A DNA stretch of 64,000 nt. It comes from an uncultured Alkalilimnicola sp. (GTDB lineage Bacteria > Pseudomonadota > Gammaproteobacteria > Nitrococcales > AK92). The notes under the pieces were generated by a model. The model had not been told where the DNA came from. It did not search any database and saw only the letters and a program-made list of their open reading frames with translations. Of the stretch, positions 1 through 9,673 are shown in pieces; position 1 is the stretch's first letter, and each line of letters starts with the position of its first letter. The position numbers and the translations under genes are program-made. The stretch is from positions 21,409 through 85,408 of the forward strand of contig CALGAN010000010.1 of the NCBI GenBank assembly GCA_937951875.1, in the 5' to 3' direction.

Positions 1-806
1 TCGGCGACGCTGTGGTAGTCGATGCCGATCGGGAAGGCGCCGACGCTGATGTCGTGCTCGCCGCGCAAGGCGGACTTGCCGGTCGCGGCGTCGCGTCGGC
101 GTAGTCGCGTCACCGCGCCGCTGCTCTCGGCTTGTACGCCGCACAGAGTGCGCGCGCATTGCAGGAAGTTGCGCTGGTCGTGCGGGGTCTGGAAGCCGAT
201 GGTGTCGAACTTGAGCAGGCTGTTCAGCACCTCCAGCCGCCACGGCAGCTTCATGAAGATCTCCAGCGGCGGGAACGGCGTGTGCAGGAAAAAGCCGGTG
301 CGCATGGTAAGACCCATGGCTTGCAGCTGCCCGGCCAGTTCCATCAGGTGATAGTCGTGCACCCAGATGAAGTCGTCCGGCTCGGCCACGTCGGCGATGG
401 CATCGGCGAACTTGCGGTTGACGTTCTGATACGCCTGCCAGTAGCGCGGCTCGAAGTTGCAGTTGGTGAACAGGTCGTGGAACAGCGGCCAGATCACCTC
501 GTTGGAGAAACCGAAATAGAACTCCTGGATCTCCTCGTCGGTCAGCATCACCGGCTTGAAGGAGCAGCCGTACTCGGCGCCCACGCTCTCCAAGGCCGGC
601 TCCACCTGCTTGTAGCTGAGGTCGGTGGTGCCCGGCCAGCCGATCCAGATGCCGCCACGGCGTCTCAGGACCGGCACCAAGGCGCTGACCAGTCCGCCGC
701 TGCTGGGACGGGCTTCCCAGCTTCCACCTTCTTGTCGGAAAAGCGATAAGGGCAGGCGATTGGATACGACGATCAGACGATCGCTGCTGTGAGACTTACG
801 AAGCAT
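1..806 (-). CDS. otsA: Trehalose-6-phosphate synthase (3' end outside window)
   Basis: Makes trehalose 6-phosphate from UDP-glucose and glucose 6-phosphate in the cytoplasm, the first step of osmoprotectant trehalose synthesis. The reverse strand reads MLRKSHSSDRLIVVSNRLP, then a GGLVSAL segment, IGWPG, an EFYFGFSNEVIWPLFH block, VHDYHLM, and FFLHTPFPP, all hallmarks of the GT20 OtsA family. About 268 residues are present; the family usually has about 460, so the C-terminal half lies beyond position 1. ATG at 806-804 is chosen because the N-terminal VVSNRLP strand follows at the usual distance. It is divergent from the MFS gene at 1031, and the 224 bp between them must hold both promoters. 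Confidence 0.93.
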   Translation of the reverse strand, partial: MLRKSHSSDRLIVVSNRLPLSLFRQEGGSWEARPSSGGLVSALVPVLRRRGGIWIGWPGTTDLSYKQVEPALESVGAEYGCSFKPVMLTDEEIQEFYFGFSNEVIWPLFHDLFTNCNFEPRYWQAYQNVNRKFADAIADVAEPDDFIWVHDYHLMELAGQLQAMGLTMRTGFFLHTPFPPLEIFMKLPWRLEVLNSLLKFDTIGFQTPHDQRNFLQCARTLCGVQAESSGAVTRLRRRDAATGKSALRGEHDISVGAFPIGIDYHSVA

Positions 807-1030
807 CGTTGCTACCTCGGCAGAAGGCCTCCTTGCCTCCTGTCTTTCGGATGGATTTAGGTTCCCGGCCAATGGGCCACGGCCCCGTCGTCCAAGGGAG
901 ACATTGGGTTTTACCGAGGGTTTGCCAAGTCGCTGGCCGCTCCGGTCCGGCGCTCGCCGCACGCTCCTTTAAGCGCTGCGGCGCAGTCCATAGGTCTCAG
1001 GCGCCGACTTGGACGCCGGAAGTCACCCTC

Positions 1031-2374
1031 ATGGCCCAGGCCATCAACTCGATACTCGTTATCCTCGTAAGTTTAGCGCTATTGATCGCGGGAAGCGGTC
1101 TGTTGGGCACGTTGCTGGCCGTGCGCATGACCATGGAGGGGTTCCAGACCCAGTTCATCGGCCCGATCCTGGCATTTCACTCGCTGGGCTTCGTGATCGG
1201 CACCCGCTCGGCGGTCGGCATCATCCGCCGGGTGGGGCACATCCGCAGCTTCGCGGCCTTCGCCGCCATCGCCAGCTGTTCCGCGCTGCTCCATCCCATG
1301 GAGGTGAACGGTTTCGCCTGGGCTGCCCTGCGCATGGTCACCGGCTTCTGCAGCGCCGGGCTGATGATGGTGATGGAAAGCTGGATCAACGACCGCACCA
1401 GCAACGAGATGCGCGGCACCATCATGGCGTTCTACATGGCCACCAACTACCTGGCGCAGGGCGCCGGGCAGTTCACGCTGGGCTTCGGCGATCCGGGTAC
1501 CACCTATCTGTTTATGGTGTCGGCGGTGCTGATCTCGGCGTCGCTGGTGCCGCTGGCGCTCACCCGCTCCAAGGCGCCGCTGATCGAGCAGCACGAGCCG
1601 ATGGGGCTGAAGAAGCTGTATGGCGTGGCGCCGATCGGCATCGTCGGCGCCTTCCTTGGCGGCTGCACCATGAGCGGCTATCTGGCGGTGCTGCCGGTCT
1701 ACGCCCAGCAGGCCGAGTTCAGCGTCTCGGAGATCTCGGTGTTGATGGGCTGTTCGGTGATGTTCGGCATGGTGTTCCAATGGCCGGTGGGGCATCTGTC
1801 GGATCGCCACGACCGGCGCGCCATGGTGGTGCTGCTGGCGCTGCTGGCGGTGCTGTGCGTGGTGCCGCTGATCCTCGGCCGATCCACCGATTTCCTGACC
1901 CTGTTGCTGCTGGGCGGCCTGTTCGTGGGCATGGCCGGGACGATCTATCCGATGTGCGTGGCGCTTACCAACGACTATCTGGAGCCGCACCAGATGGTGA
2001 GCGCCTCGGCGTCGCTGCTGCTGATCTTCGGCATCGGCACCGTGGTGGGCCCCATCGGCGGCTCGCTGGCGATGGAGTTCCTGGGCGGGCACGGGCTGTT
2101 CATGTTCACGGCCGGGACGATGGGCTTGCTGGCGCTCTACGGTCTGTACCGTTATCGGGTGGCCAAGCGCATCCCGGTCGAGCAACAGCAGGCCTACGTA
2201 CCGGTCGCCACGTCCGGCACGCCGGTGATCATGGAGATCGACCCGCGCAACGCGGACTTCGAGCCGCACGTGATCGTGCCGCCGGTGGAACGCCGGGCGG
2301 CGCGGGCCGACCGGCGGCAGGGGCCGCCCTCGGGCGGGCGCCGGCGCACCGACGCCGCCGATTTCAACGAGTGA
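1031..2374 (+). CDS. MFS transporter, YcaD-like
   Basis: A 447-residue inner-membrane transporter of the major facilitator superfamily; substrate unknown. About twelve hydrophobic segments run from residue 5 to about 385, with the MFS loop GHLSDRHDRRAM after helix 8. The best family resemblance is to the YcaD-type MFS proteins. A hydrophilic, Arg-rich cytoplasmic tail of about 60 residues (VIVPPVERRAARADRRQGPP) ends the protein. The open frame extends upstream to 809, but ATG 1031, followed immediately by a hydrophobic helix, is the sensible start; a GGAAG lies about 9 nt upstream. The gene is single, convergent with ygiQ (8 bp gap) and divergent from otsA. Confidence 0.85.
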   Translation: MAQAINSILVILVSLALLIAGSGLLGTLLAVRMTMEGFQTQFIGPILAFHSLGFVIGTRSAVGIIRRVGHIRSFAAFAAIASCSALLHPMEVNGFAWAALRMVTGFCSAGLMMVMESWINDRTSNEMRGTIMAFYMATNYLAQGAGQFTLGFGDPGTTYLFMVSAVLISASLVPLALTRSKAPLIEQHEPMGLKKLYGVAPIGIVGAFLGGCTMSGYLAVLPVYAQQAEFSVSEISVLMGCSVMFGMVFQWPVGHLSDRHDRRAMVVLLALLAVLCVVPLILGRSTDFLTLLLLGGLFVGMAGTIYPMCVALTNDYLEPHQMVSASASLLLIFGIGTVVGPIGGSLAMEFLGGHGLFMFTAGTMGLLALYGLYRYRVAKRIPVEQQQAYVPVATSGTPVIMEIDPRNADFEPHVIVPPVERRAARADRRQGPPSGGRRRTDAADFNE

Positions 2375-2381
2375 GGATGCG

Positions 2382-4568
<2,187 letters not shown>

Positions 4569-4691
4569 GGCGACAGTATCTTGCTCGCGGCCGGGCGAAG
4601 GTCGAGGACTTTAACAGAGCCCCGGCGCGGAACCAACGCGGTCCGCGGCCAGGAACGGCAATGGCGGTAGACCGCGCGGCGCGGCCGGCGT

Positions 4692-5399
4692 TCACCTTAC
4701 GGGGGTTCGCTCATCGGCGATCAGCAGTGCCGCCTGCCCGTCGTGATCGCCGGTGGTCACCAGCGGCTGATCGACCAGGTCGTTGCCCAGCGGCACGAAG
4801 CCGTGGAGACGATACGGCGAATACCGGTCGAGGCGCTGCGCGAAATCGTCCCGGGCCTGGTTGAAGGACACGAAGCCGTGCTTGACCTTGGCCGTCGGCG
4901 CTACCCGCTCGCGGCTGAAGGCGCCGATGAACAGGAAGCCGTCGGTGAGCGGATAGGGGCCGAAGATGCGCCCGTGGTTGTTGTGGAACTCGAACGGCTC
5001 GTTGGAGAAAGCGTGCTCGTGGCGGCTCGGCAGCTGCGGGTAGAAGTGCCCGCCGATGTAGCCGAGATAGCCGCCGGAGTGCCCTTCGCGGCTCGGGTAG
5101 CCGGCGGTGGTGGCCGCCGCCATCAGCCGCCGCCGGGCGTCCTGGGCCGAGGCCGCGCCGCGGTCGATCAGCACCACGTTGATGGGCTCGCGCAAGCGCT
5201 TGCCTTCATAGATCTCGCCCAACCAGTGCGCCGGCGTGTGGTCGGGATCGAACATCCATTTGCCCAGCGCCGGCAGGTCCGGCGGCTGCGTCACGTCGGC
5301 CGGACCGCCCGAGAACGGCGGATCGGCTTCGGTGACGGCCGTCGGCCCGGTGGTGGCGGCGCACAGCATGAGCAGCAGGATCGGGAGCCGAGCGTTCAT
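4692..5399 (-). CDS. Secreted protein of unknown function
   Basis: A 235-residue protein with a clear Sec signal peptide (MNARLPILLLMLCAATTGPTA), so probably periplasmic. The mature part contains INVVLIDRG, a Gly/His-rich stretch SGGYLGYIGGHFYPQLPS, and FEFHNNHGRIFGPYP. The overall look (a short beta strand with INVVLI, then Ala-rich helices) weakly recalls LssY C-terminal-like domains, but I cannot assign it. The open frame continues upstream to 5834; ATG 5399 is chosen because it directly precedes the signal peptide. It is divergent from the ctaG-like gene across about 138 bp. Confidence 0.65.
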   Translation of the reverse strand: MNARLPILLLMLCAATTGPTAVTEADPPFSGGPADVTQPPDLPALGKWMFDPDHTPAHWLGEIYEGKRLREPINVVLIDRGAASAQDARRRLMAAATTAGYPSREGHSGGYLGYIGGHFYPQLPSRHEHAFSNEPFEFHNNHGRIFGPYPLTDGFLFIGAFSRERVAPTAKVKHGFVSFNQARDDFAQRLDRYSPYRLHGFVPLGNDLVDQPLVTTGDHDGQAALLIADERTPVR

Positions 5400-5537
5400 C
5401 GCGGTCTCCGCAGTCGATGCCAGTCCGCTAGATGGTGCCGGCACGCTCCCAGGCAAGCGGCGATTGGCCGGCACCGGCGTCGGCGCCATATCGGGAACGG
5501 TGGCAACGGCCTTAGGAGGAACGGGGACATCGCCGTC

Positions 5538-6212
5538 GTGAACGCGGGTGCGGCTCGCTGGGCCGCTGGCTGGCTGGGCGCGGGACTGCTGGCGGCCGTC
5601 TGGCTCGGTCCGCTGCCGGCGCTGGCGGCCGAGCGGTTCGCCGCCCACATGCTCATGCACGTGACGGTGGTGGCGCTGGCCGCGCCGCTGCTGGCGTTGG
5701 CGCTCGCCGGCGGGCGCGGCGATCCGGTGCGCCGCGCGCCGGCGCTGTTCGCCGCGCTGCCGGCCGCGGCGCTGGAACTGCTGGTGGTGTGGGCCTGGCA
5801 CGCGCCGGCGCTGCATCACGCCGCCCGCCACCATGGCGCGGCGCTGGCGCTGGAGCAGGGCTCGTTCCTGCTGGCGGGGCTGCTAGTGTGGCTGGCTGCG
5901 CTGGGCGGCGGTCGGCCGCGACCGCCCGGACGGGCCGCCGCCGGTATTCTCGGCCTGCTGCTGACCTCCATGCACATGACCCTGCTCGGCACCCTACTGG
6001 TGCTGGCGCCGCGCGTCCTGTACGGCCATGGCGGGGAGGCGGCTCTGCGCGATCAGCAACTTGGCGGTTTGCTGATGCTGCTGGCCGGCGGCACGGCCTA
6101 TCTGGCCGGCGCTCTATACCTGCTCGTGGAGTTGCTGCGCGAGCGGCGGACGTTCACGCCGCGACGCGGCGGCGCAGCAGCAGTTCGTAGCCGCCGACCG
6201 ACACCGCCATGA
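5538..6212 (+). CDS. ctaG: CtaG-type cytochrome c oxidase assembly protein (caa3_CtaG family)
   Basis: About 224 residues, nearly all membrane-spanning. The conserved His-rich motifs of the caa3-type CtaG family (PF09678 type) are present in order: HMLMH near residue 40, WAWHAPALHH around 90, and SMHMTLLG around 145, followed by RDQQLGG. The family helps place copper in cytochrome c oxidase and is unrelated to the Cox11-type CtaG. GTG 5538 is the first plausible start before the first helix. A strong AGGAGGA at 5513-5519 is rather far upstream (about 18 nt), so the start is uncertain. The last 59 bp overlap the convergent gene at 6154-7095. Confidence 0.82.
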   Translation: MNAGAARWAAGWLGAGLLAAVWLGPLPALAAERFAAHMLMHVTVVALAAPLLALALAGGRGDPVRRAPALFAALPAAALELLVVWAWHAPALHHAARHHGAALALEQGSFLLAGLLVWLAALGGGRPRPPGRAAAGILGLLLTSMHMTLLGTLLVLAPRVLYGHGGEAALRDQQLGGLLMLLAGGTAYLAGALYLLVELLRERRTFTPRRGGAAAVRSRRPTPP

Positions 6213-7095
6213 TCAGCAGCGGCAGCAGGTAGTAGACGCCGCGGAACGCCAGCAGCGAGGCCAGCACGGCGCTGGCGGGTGCGTCGCCCGGCAGCAGCAG
6301 CAATAGCACGCTTTCGAATACGCCCAGGCCGCCGGGCACGTGGCTCAAGGCGCCGGCGACCATCGCCAGCACGTACAGGCCGACGAAGGCCGGATAGCCG
6401 AGCCCCACCTCGGCCGGCAGCAGCAGATAAAGGACGCCGGCGACGATGGCGATGTCGACCGCGCCGAACAGCAGCTGCAGCAGACTGAGCCCCAGCGACG
6501 GCGCTGGCGCCCACCAAGTGCCGATGCGGATCGGGTGATGCCGTACGCTGGTCCAGTACAGGTAGCCCGCCAAACCGAGCAGCAGCGCGGCGCCGGCGGC
6601 GCGCAGTGGCGCGCTCGGCAGGCCGAGCACCGTCGCCAGCCCCTCGGGTTCCAGCAGCAGGGCCCAGCCCGCGGTCAGGACGATGCCCAGGGTGAAGGCG
6701 AAGCCGCACAGCAGGGTGATGACCGCGGCGTCGGCGGGGCGAAAGCCGAGCGGGCGGTAGTAGCGGTAGCGCAGCGCGCCGCCGGTGAACGGCCCGGGAC
6801 CGACGTTGCGCTGCAGGGCGAACGCCGCCAGCGAGGTCAGCACCAGCCGTGTCCAGGGCACGTGCCGGTGCAGGAAGCGCAGCGCCAGATAGTCATAGCC
6901 CACGATCCACAGGTAGCCGCACAGGCTCAGCGTCACGGCCGCGGCCACGGTGGCCGGCGATAGCGCGGCGATGGCGCGCGCCACCTCGTCGAAGCGGATG
7001 CCGCCGAGCGCGCGCGCCAGCAGCACCAGCACCAGCGCGCCGACCGCGATGGCGAGCAGCTGGCCGGCCAGCTTGCCTGTGTTGTCGGACGTCAT
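6154..7095 (-). CDS. YbhN-like / lysylphosphatidylglycerol synthase transmembrane-domain protein
   Basis: A 313-residue polytopic membrane protein (about eight helices) of the UPF0104/YbhN family, related to the flippase-like N-terminal domain of MprF but without an aminoacyl-transferase domain. Diagnostic pieces are FALQRNVGPGPFTGGALRYRYY near residue 95 and GALSHVPGGLGVFESVLL near 245. Function is inferred only from the family (lipid handling in the inner membrane). The 3' end overlaps ctaG by 59 bp; the 5' end is divergent from the MFS gene at 7190. Confidence 0.8.
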   Translation of the reverse strand: MTSDNTGKLAGQLLAIAVGALVLVLLARALGGIRFDEVARAIAALSPATVAAAVTLSLCGYLWIVGYDYLALRFLHRHVPWTRLVLTSLAAFALQRNVGPGPFTGGALRYRYYRPLGFRPADAAVITLLCGFAFTLGIVLTAGWALLLEPEGLATVLGLPSAPLRAAGAALLLGLAGYLYWTSVRHHPIRIGTWWAPAPSLGLSLLQLLFGAVDIAIVAGVLYLLLPAEVGLGYPAFVGLYVLAMVAGALSHVPGGLGVFESVLLLLLPGDAPASAVLASLLAFRGVYYLLPLLIMAVSVGGYELLLRRRVAA

Positions 7096-7189
7096 GTCCG
7101 TGCTTATGGGGGCGGCGGACGCCGGCTCGCAGAGGGGCTCGGCGGCGGCTTATCCTGTAGCGTCGCCTGTCAGCGCCACGGGAGCCGCG

Positions 7190-8434
7190 ATGTCCGAGTC
7201 CAACGTCAGTTTTCGCAGCGATGTCCAAGTGATCGGGCTGGTTGGTCTGGCCCACGGCGTGTCGCACTTTTTCCAGCTGTTGCTGCCGCCGCTGTTTCCC
7301 TGGATCAAGGAGGAGCTGGCTCTGAGCTACGCCGAGCTCGGCGCGCTGATGGCGGTGTTCTTCGTGGTGTCCGGTTTCGGTCAGGCCGCCGCCGGCTTCG
7401 TGGTGGACAAGGTCGGCGCCCGCACCGTGCTGCTGGCCGGCGTGGGGCTGCTGGCGCTCTCGGCGGTGGTGACCGGCCTCAGCGACGGCTACGCCGGGCT
7501 GGCGCTGGCGGCGGCGATCGCCGGTCTGGGCAACTGTGTGTTCCATCCGGCCGACTTCAGCCTGCTCAACCGCCGGGTGTCGACGACGCGTCTGGCGCAC
7601 GCCTTCTCGGTGCACGGCATCAGCGGCAACCTGGGCTACGCCGTCGCGCCGGCATTCCTGGTTGGCCTCGCCCAGTGGACCGGTTCCTGGCGCACGGCGG
7701 CGCTGGCGGCGGCGGCGGTGGCCGCCGTGGTGTGGCTGCTGCTGGCGACCAACCGCCTGCTCGACGACCGCCAGGCGCGGGCGCCGCTGGCGGCCAGCTC
7801 GCGCCAGAGCGGTGCCGGTTCGACCCTGGAGTTCCTACGCCTGCCGCAGGTGTGGCTGTGTTTCGCGTTCTTCTTCGTGTCGGCGCTCGCCATCGGCGGC
7901 GTGCAGAGCTTCGCGCCGACCGCGCTGCATCAGCTCTACGGCATGCCACTGACGGTGGCGGCACTGTCCTACACCGCCTTCATGCTGGCGAGCGCCGGCG
8001 GCATGGTGGTGGGTGGCTTCGCCGCCAGCCGCCGCGCCGATCACGACCGTCTGATCGCCTGGTGCATGGCGGCCGCCGGCGCGGTCAGCGTGCTGCTTGG
8101 GGTCGGCATCGTGCCGGCGCTGGCGGTACTGCCGCTGATGGCGCTGATCGGCTTCGGCTCCGGCGTGGCCAACCCGTCCCGCGATCTGCTGGTGCGGGCG
8201 GCGGCGCCCGAAGGCGCCACCGGCCGGGTCTACGGCACGGTGTACTCGGGGCTGGACGCGGGCATGGCGGTCGCGCCGCTCATCTTCGGCCTGATCATGG
8301 ACGCCGCCCGCCCGGGGCTGGTGTTCGCCGGTGTCGGCGTCTGCCAGTTCCTGGCGATCGTCACCGCGGTCATGGTCGGTACCGGCTGCCGGCGCCGGCG
8401 CGAGAGCACGCTGCTGACCGCCGAAGGCGGTTAA
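7190..8434 (+). CDS. MFS transporter, fosmidomycin-resistance (FsR)-like
   Basis: A 414-residue inner-membrane MFS protein with about twelve helices. The N-terminal GLAHGVSHFFQLLLPPLFP and the first-helix-pair loop VVDKVGARTVL place it with the FsR-like MFS group. GNCVFHPADFSLLNRRV and SVHGISGNLGYAVAP are family-typical central motifs. Substrate is unknown. ATG 7190 follows GGGAGCCGCG, a usable ribosome site; the open frame upstream of it is not protein-like. The TAA stop at 8432-8434 directly abuts the LexA box of the next gene. Confidence 0.85.
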   Translation: MSESNVSFRSDVQVIGLVGLAHGVSHFFQLLLPPLFPWIKEELALSYAELGALMAVFFVVSGFGQAAAGFVVDKVGARTVLLAGVGLLALSAVVTGLSDGYAGLALAAAIAGLGNCVFHPADFSLLNRRVSTTRLAHAFSVHGISGNLGYAVAPAFLVGLAQWTGSWRTAALAAAAVAAVVWLLLATNRLLDDRQARAPLAASSRQSGAGSTLEFLRLPQVWLCFAFFFVSALAIGGVQSFAPTALHQLYGMPLTVAALSYTAFMLASAGGMVVGGFAASRRADHDRLIAWCMAAAGAVSVLLGVGIVPALAVLPLMALIGFGSGVANPSRDLLVRAAAPEGATGRVYGTVYSGLDAGMAVAPLIFGLIMDAARPGLVFAGVGVCQFLAIVTAVMVGTGCRRRRESTLLTAEGG

Positions 8435-8450
8435 CTGTACAGATATACAG
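8435..8450 (+). promoter_or_regulatory. LexA (SOS) box
   Basis: The sequence CTGTACAGATATACAG fits the gammaproteobacterial LexA consensus CTGT-N8-ACAG exactly in both half-sites. A plausible promoter overlaps it: TGTACA at 8436-8441, 17 bp, then TAGCAT at 8459-8464. LexA binding here would block that -35 region. It lies 46 bp before the start codon of the integrase-like gene and directly after the stop codon of the MFS gene, so it should control the former. Confidence 0.82.
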
Positions 8451-8496
8451 TCATGGTCTAGCATCTTGGAGAAACCATGTCGGCAGGGAGGCCGCG

Positions 8497-9000
8497 ATGG
8501 ACGTTCGCTACGATGCCCGGACCATGCCCGTCCCCTTACAGGGCAGCCGCTGGCTGCTGGTCGCGCTCCATTACCAGGTCGGTCTGGAACTGGAGGCGTG
8601 CGTGCGGCTGCGGGTGCGCGATCTGGATTTCCCGCGCCGCTGCCTGATCGTGCGCGCCGCCGACGGCGTGCGCGGCCGAGCGGTGCCGCTGCCCGCTGGA
8701 CTGCTGCGGCCGCTGCAGGAGCAGCTCGGCAAGGTACGCGCGCTCTACGAACGGGATCTAGCCGAGGGCTACGGGGAGGCATGGCTGCCGCCGACGCTGG
8801 CCAGCCGATCGCCTTGGGCCGCCCGGCAATGGGGGTGGCAGTACGTGTTTCCCTCCGCCCGACGGTTGACGGACCCGCGCGACGGCGTGTGCCGCCGCCC
8901 GCATATCGATATCGCCACCGTGCGGCGGCTGCTCGATGCGATCGCCGGTGAGGGTCGCCCGGTGCCCGGCGGCACCGGGCGGGCGGTTCGGGCGGGCTAG
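8497..9000 (+). CDS. Integron-integrase-like protein lacking catalytic residues, SOS-controlled
   Basis: A 167-residue protein collinear with the middle of IntI tyrosine recombinases: LRVRDLDF (residues 38-45), then LAEGYGEAWLP (88-98), AARQWGWQYVFP (108-119) and DPRDGVCRRPH (126-136). The last three cover the extra segment that marks integron integrases. The N-terminal core-binding domain and the C-terminal HxxR...H...Tyr catalytic part are absent. The position of the first catalytic Arg (GMRISE in IntI1) reads GLELEA, and the catalytic Lys region is also changed. The frame is open, with GGGAGG 7-12 nt before ATG 8497. It could be a decayed fragment or a domesticated DNA-binding protein; the intact SOS box argues for function. 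Confidence 0.72.
   Translation: MDVRYDARTMPVPLQGSRWLLVALHYQVGLELEACVRLRVRDLDFPRRCLIVRAADGVRGRAVPLPAGLLRPLQEQLGKVRALYERDLAEGYGEAWLPPTLASRSPWAARQWGWQYVFPSARRLTDPRDGVCRRPHIDIATVRRLLDAIAGEGRPVPGGTGRAVRAG
8956..8981. other. Perfect GC-rich hairpin at the 3' end of the integrase-like gene
   Basis: CGCCCGGTGCC and GGCACCGGGCG form an 11-bp perfect stem around a CGGC loop, about 17 nt before the stop codon of the integrase-like gene. There is no T-run after it, so it is not a standard intrinsic terminator. It might stall RNA polymerase or stabilise the transcript. Confidence 0.6.
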
Positions 9001-9068
9001 GGGAGCGGCTTGGGGACAGTGGCAGGGGCGATACGATTGTCGGTATCTTTTCGAAACGTGACGTTTTG

Positions 9069-9084
9069 TTTACGTTTGCGTCAA
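9069..9084. promoter_or_regulatory. Candidate LiuR operator upstream of liuR
   Basis: TTTACGTTTGCGTCAA, read on the minus strand as TTGACGCAAACGTAAA, matches the liuA operator TTGACGTTAACGTAAA at 14 of 16 positions. It lies 26 bp before liuR, consistent with autoregulation by this MerR-family protein. A TATCTTTTCGA element at 9044-9054 recurs at 9589-9599 next to the liuA operator. Confidence 0.72.
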
Positions 9085-9109
9085 TAATAACTACGGACAG
9101 TCCGCCACG

Positions 9110-9523
9110 ATGCCTGACGCTTCCCAGAAGACCTACACCATTCGCGAGCTGTCGCAGGAGTTCGACGTAACCCCGCGGTCGCTGCGCTTTTACGAGGACC
9201 AGGGCTTGCTGTCGCCCCGGCGGGAGGGGCAGAAGCGCATCTACAGCCGCCGCGATCGGGCCCGCCTGAAACTGATCCTGCGCGGCAAGCGGCTGGGCAT
9301 GAGTCTCAGCGAGATCTACCAGATCCTGTCGCTGTACGACAGCCCGGAGGGCGGGGAGATCCGTCAGCTCGAAGTGTATCTGGCGCAGCTGGAGGAGAAG
9401 CGGCAGATGCTGCTACAGCGGCGCAAGGACATCGAGGAGGCGCTCGCGGAGCTGGAGTCCTCGGCGCAGCGCTGCCGGGAACTGCTCGAGAGCAAGCGGC
9501 GGGAGGCGGCGCGCAGCGGGTAG
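9110..9523 (+). CDS. liuR: MerR-family regulator of leucine/isovalerate catabolism
   Basis: A 137-residue cytoplasmic transcription factor. An N-terminal MerR winged helix (YTIRELSQEFDVTPRSLRFYEDQGLLSPRREGQKRIYSRRD, residues about 9-50) is followed by a dimerisation coiled coil (residues about 75-130) rich in Glu, Gln and Arg. No Cys effector site is present, as in LiuR, which senses acyl-CoA intermediates rather than metals. Its position just upstream of liuABCDE and the matching operators at 9069 and 9566 support the assignment. It is likely autoregulated. Confidence 0.9.
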   Translation: MPDASQKTYTIRELSQEFDVTPRSLRFYEDQGLLSPRREGQKRIYSRRDRARLKLILRGKRLGMSLSEIYQILSLYDSPEGGEIRQLEVYLAQLEEKRQMLLQRRKDIEEALAELESSAQRCRELLESKRREAARSG

Positions 9524-9565
9524 CCATGGGCGCCGGTGTGTGCCGCAGCGGCGCGCGGCCTATTA

Positions 9566-9594
9566 TTGACGTTAACGTAAACGGCAAATATCTT
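9566..9594 (+). promoter_or_regulatory. liuA promoter with overlapping LiuR operator
   Basis: The near-palindrome TTGACGTTAACGTAAA (9566-9581) starts with TTGACG, which also serves as a good -35 element. Exactly 17 bp later comes TATCTT (9589-9594) as -10. The operator therefore covers the -35 and the first part of the spacer, a geometry expected for repression. Transcription would start near 9601 and give a leader of about 70 nt before liuA. Confidence 0.78.
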
Positions 9595-9673
9595 TTCGAT
9601 TGCCTCGGTCCCGCTCGGACCCGGGGCTTTCCGGGCGAGATCACAACAAAAACAGCCGTGGAGAGGAGGAGAG

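Noticed and set aside
132..749. Plus-strand open frame opposite otsA
   Set aside because: The minus strand encodes unmistakable OtsA motifs, so this is an antisense shadow.
8380..9110. attC or attI sites around the integrase-like gene
   Set aside because: No RYYYAAC/GTTRRRY pairs with attC spacing and no gene cassettes are seen nearby.
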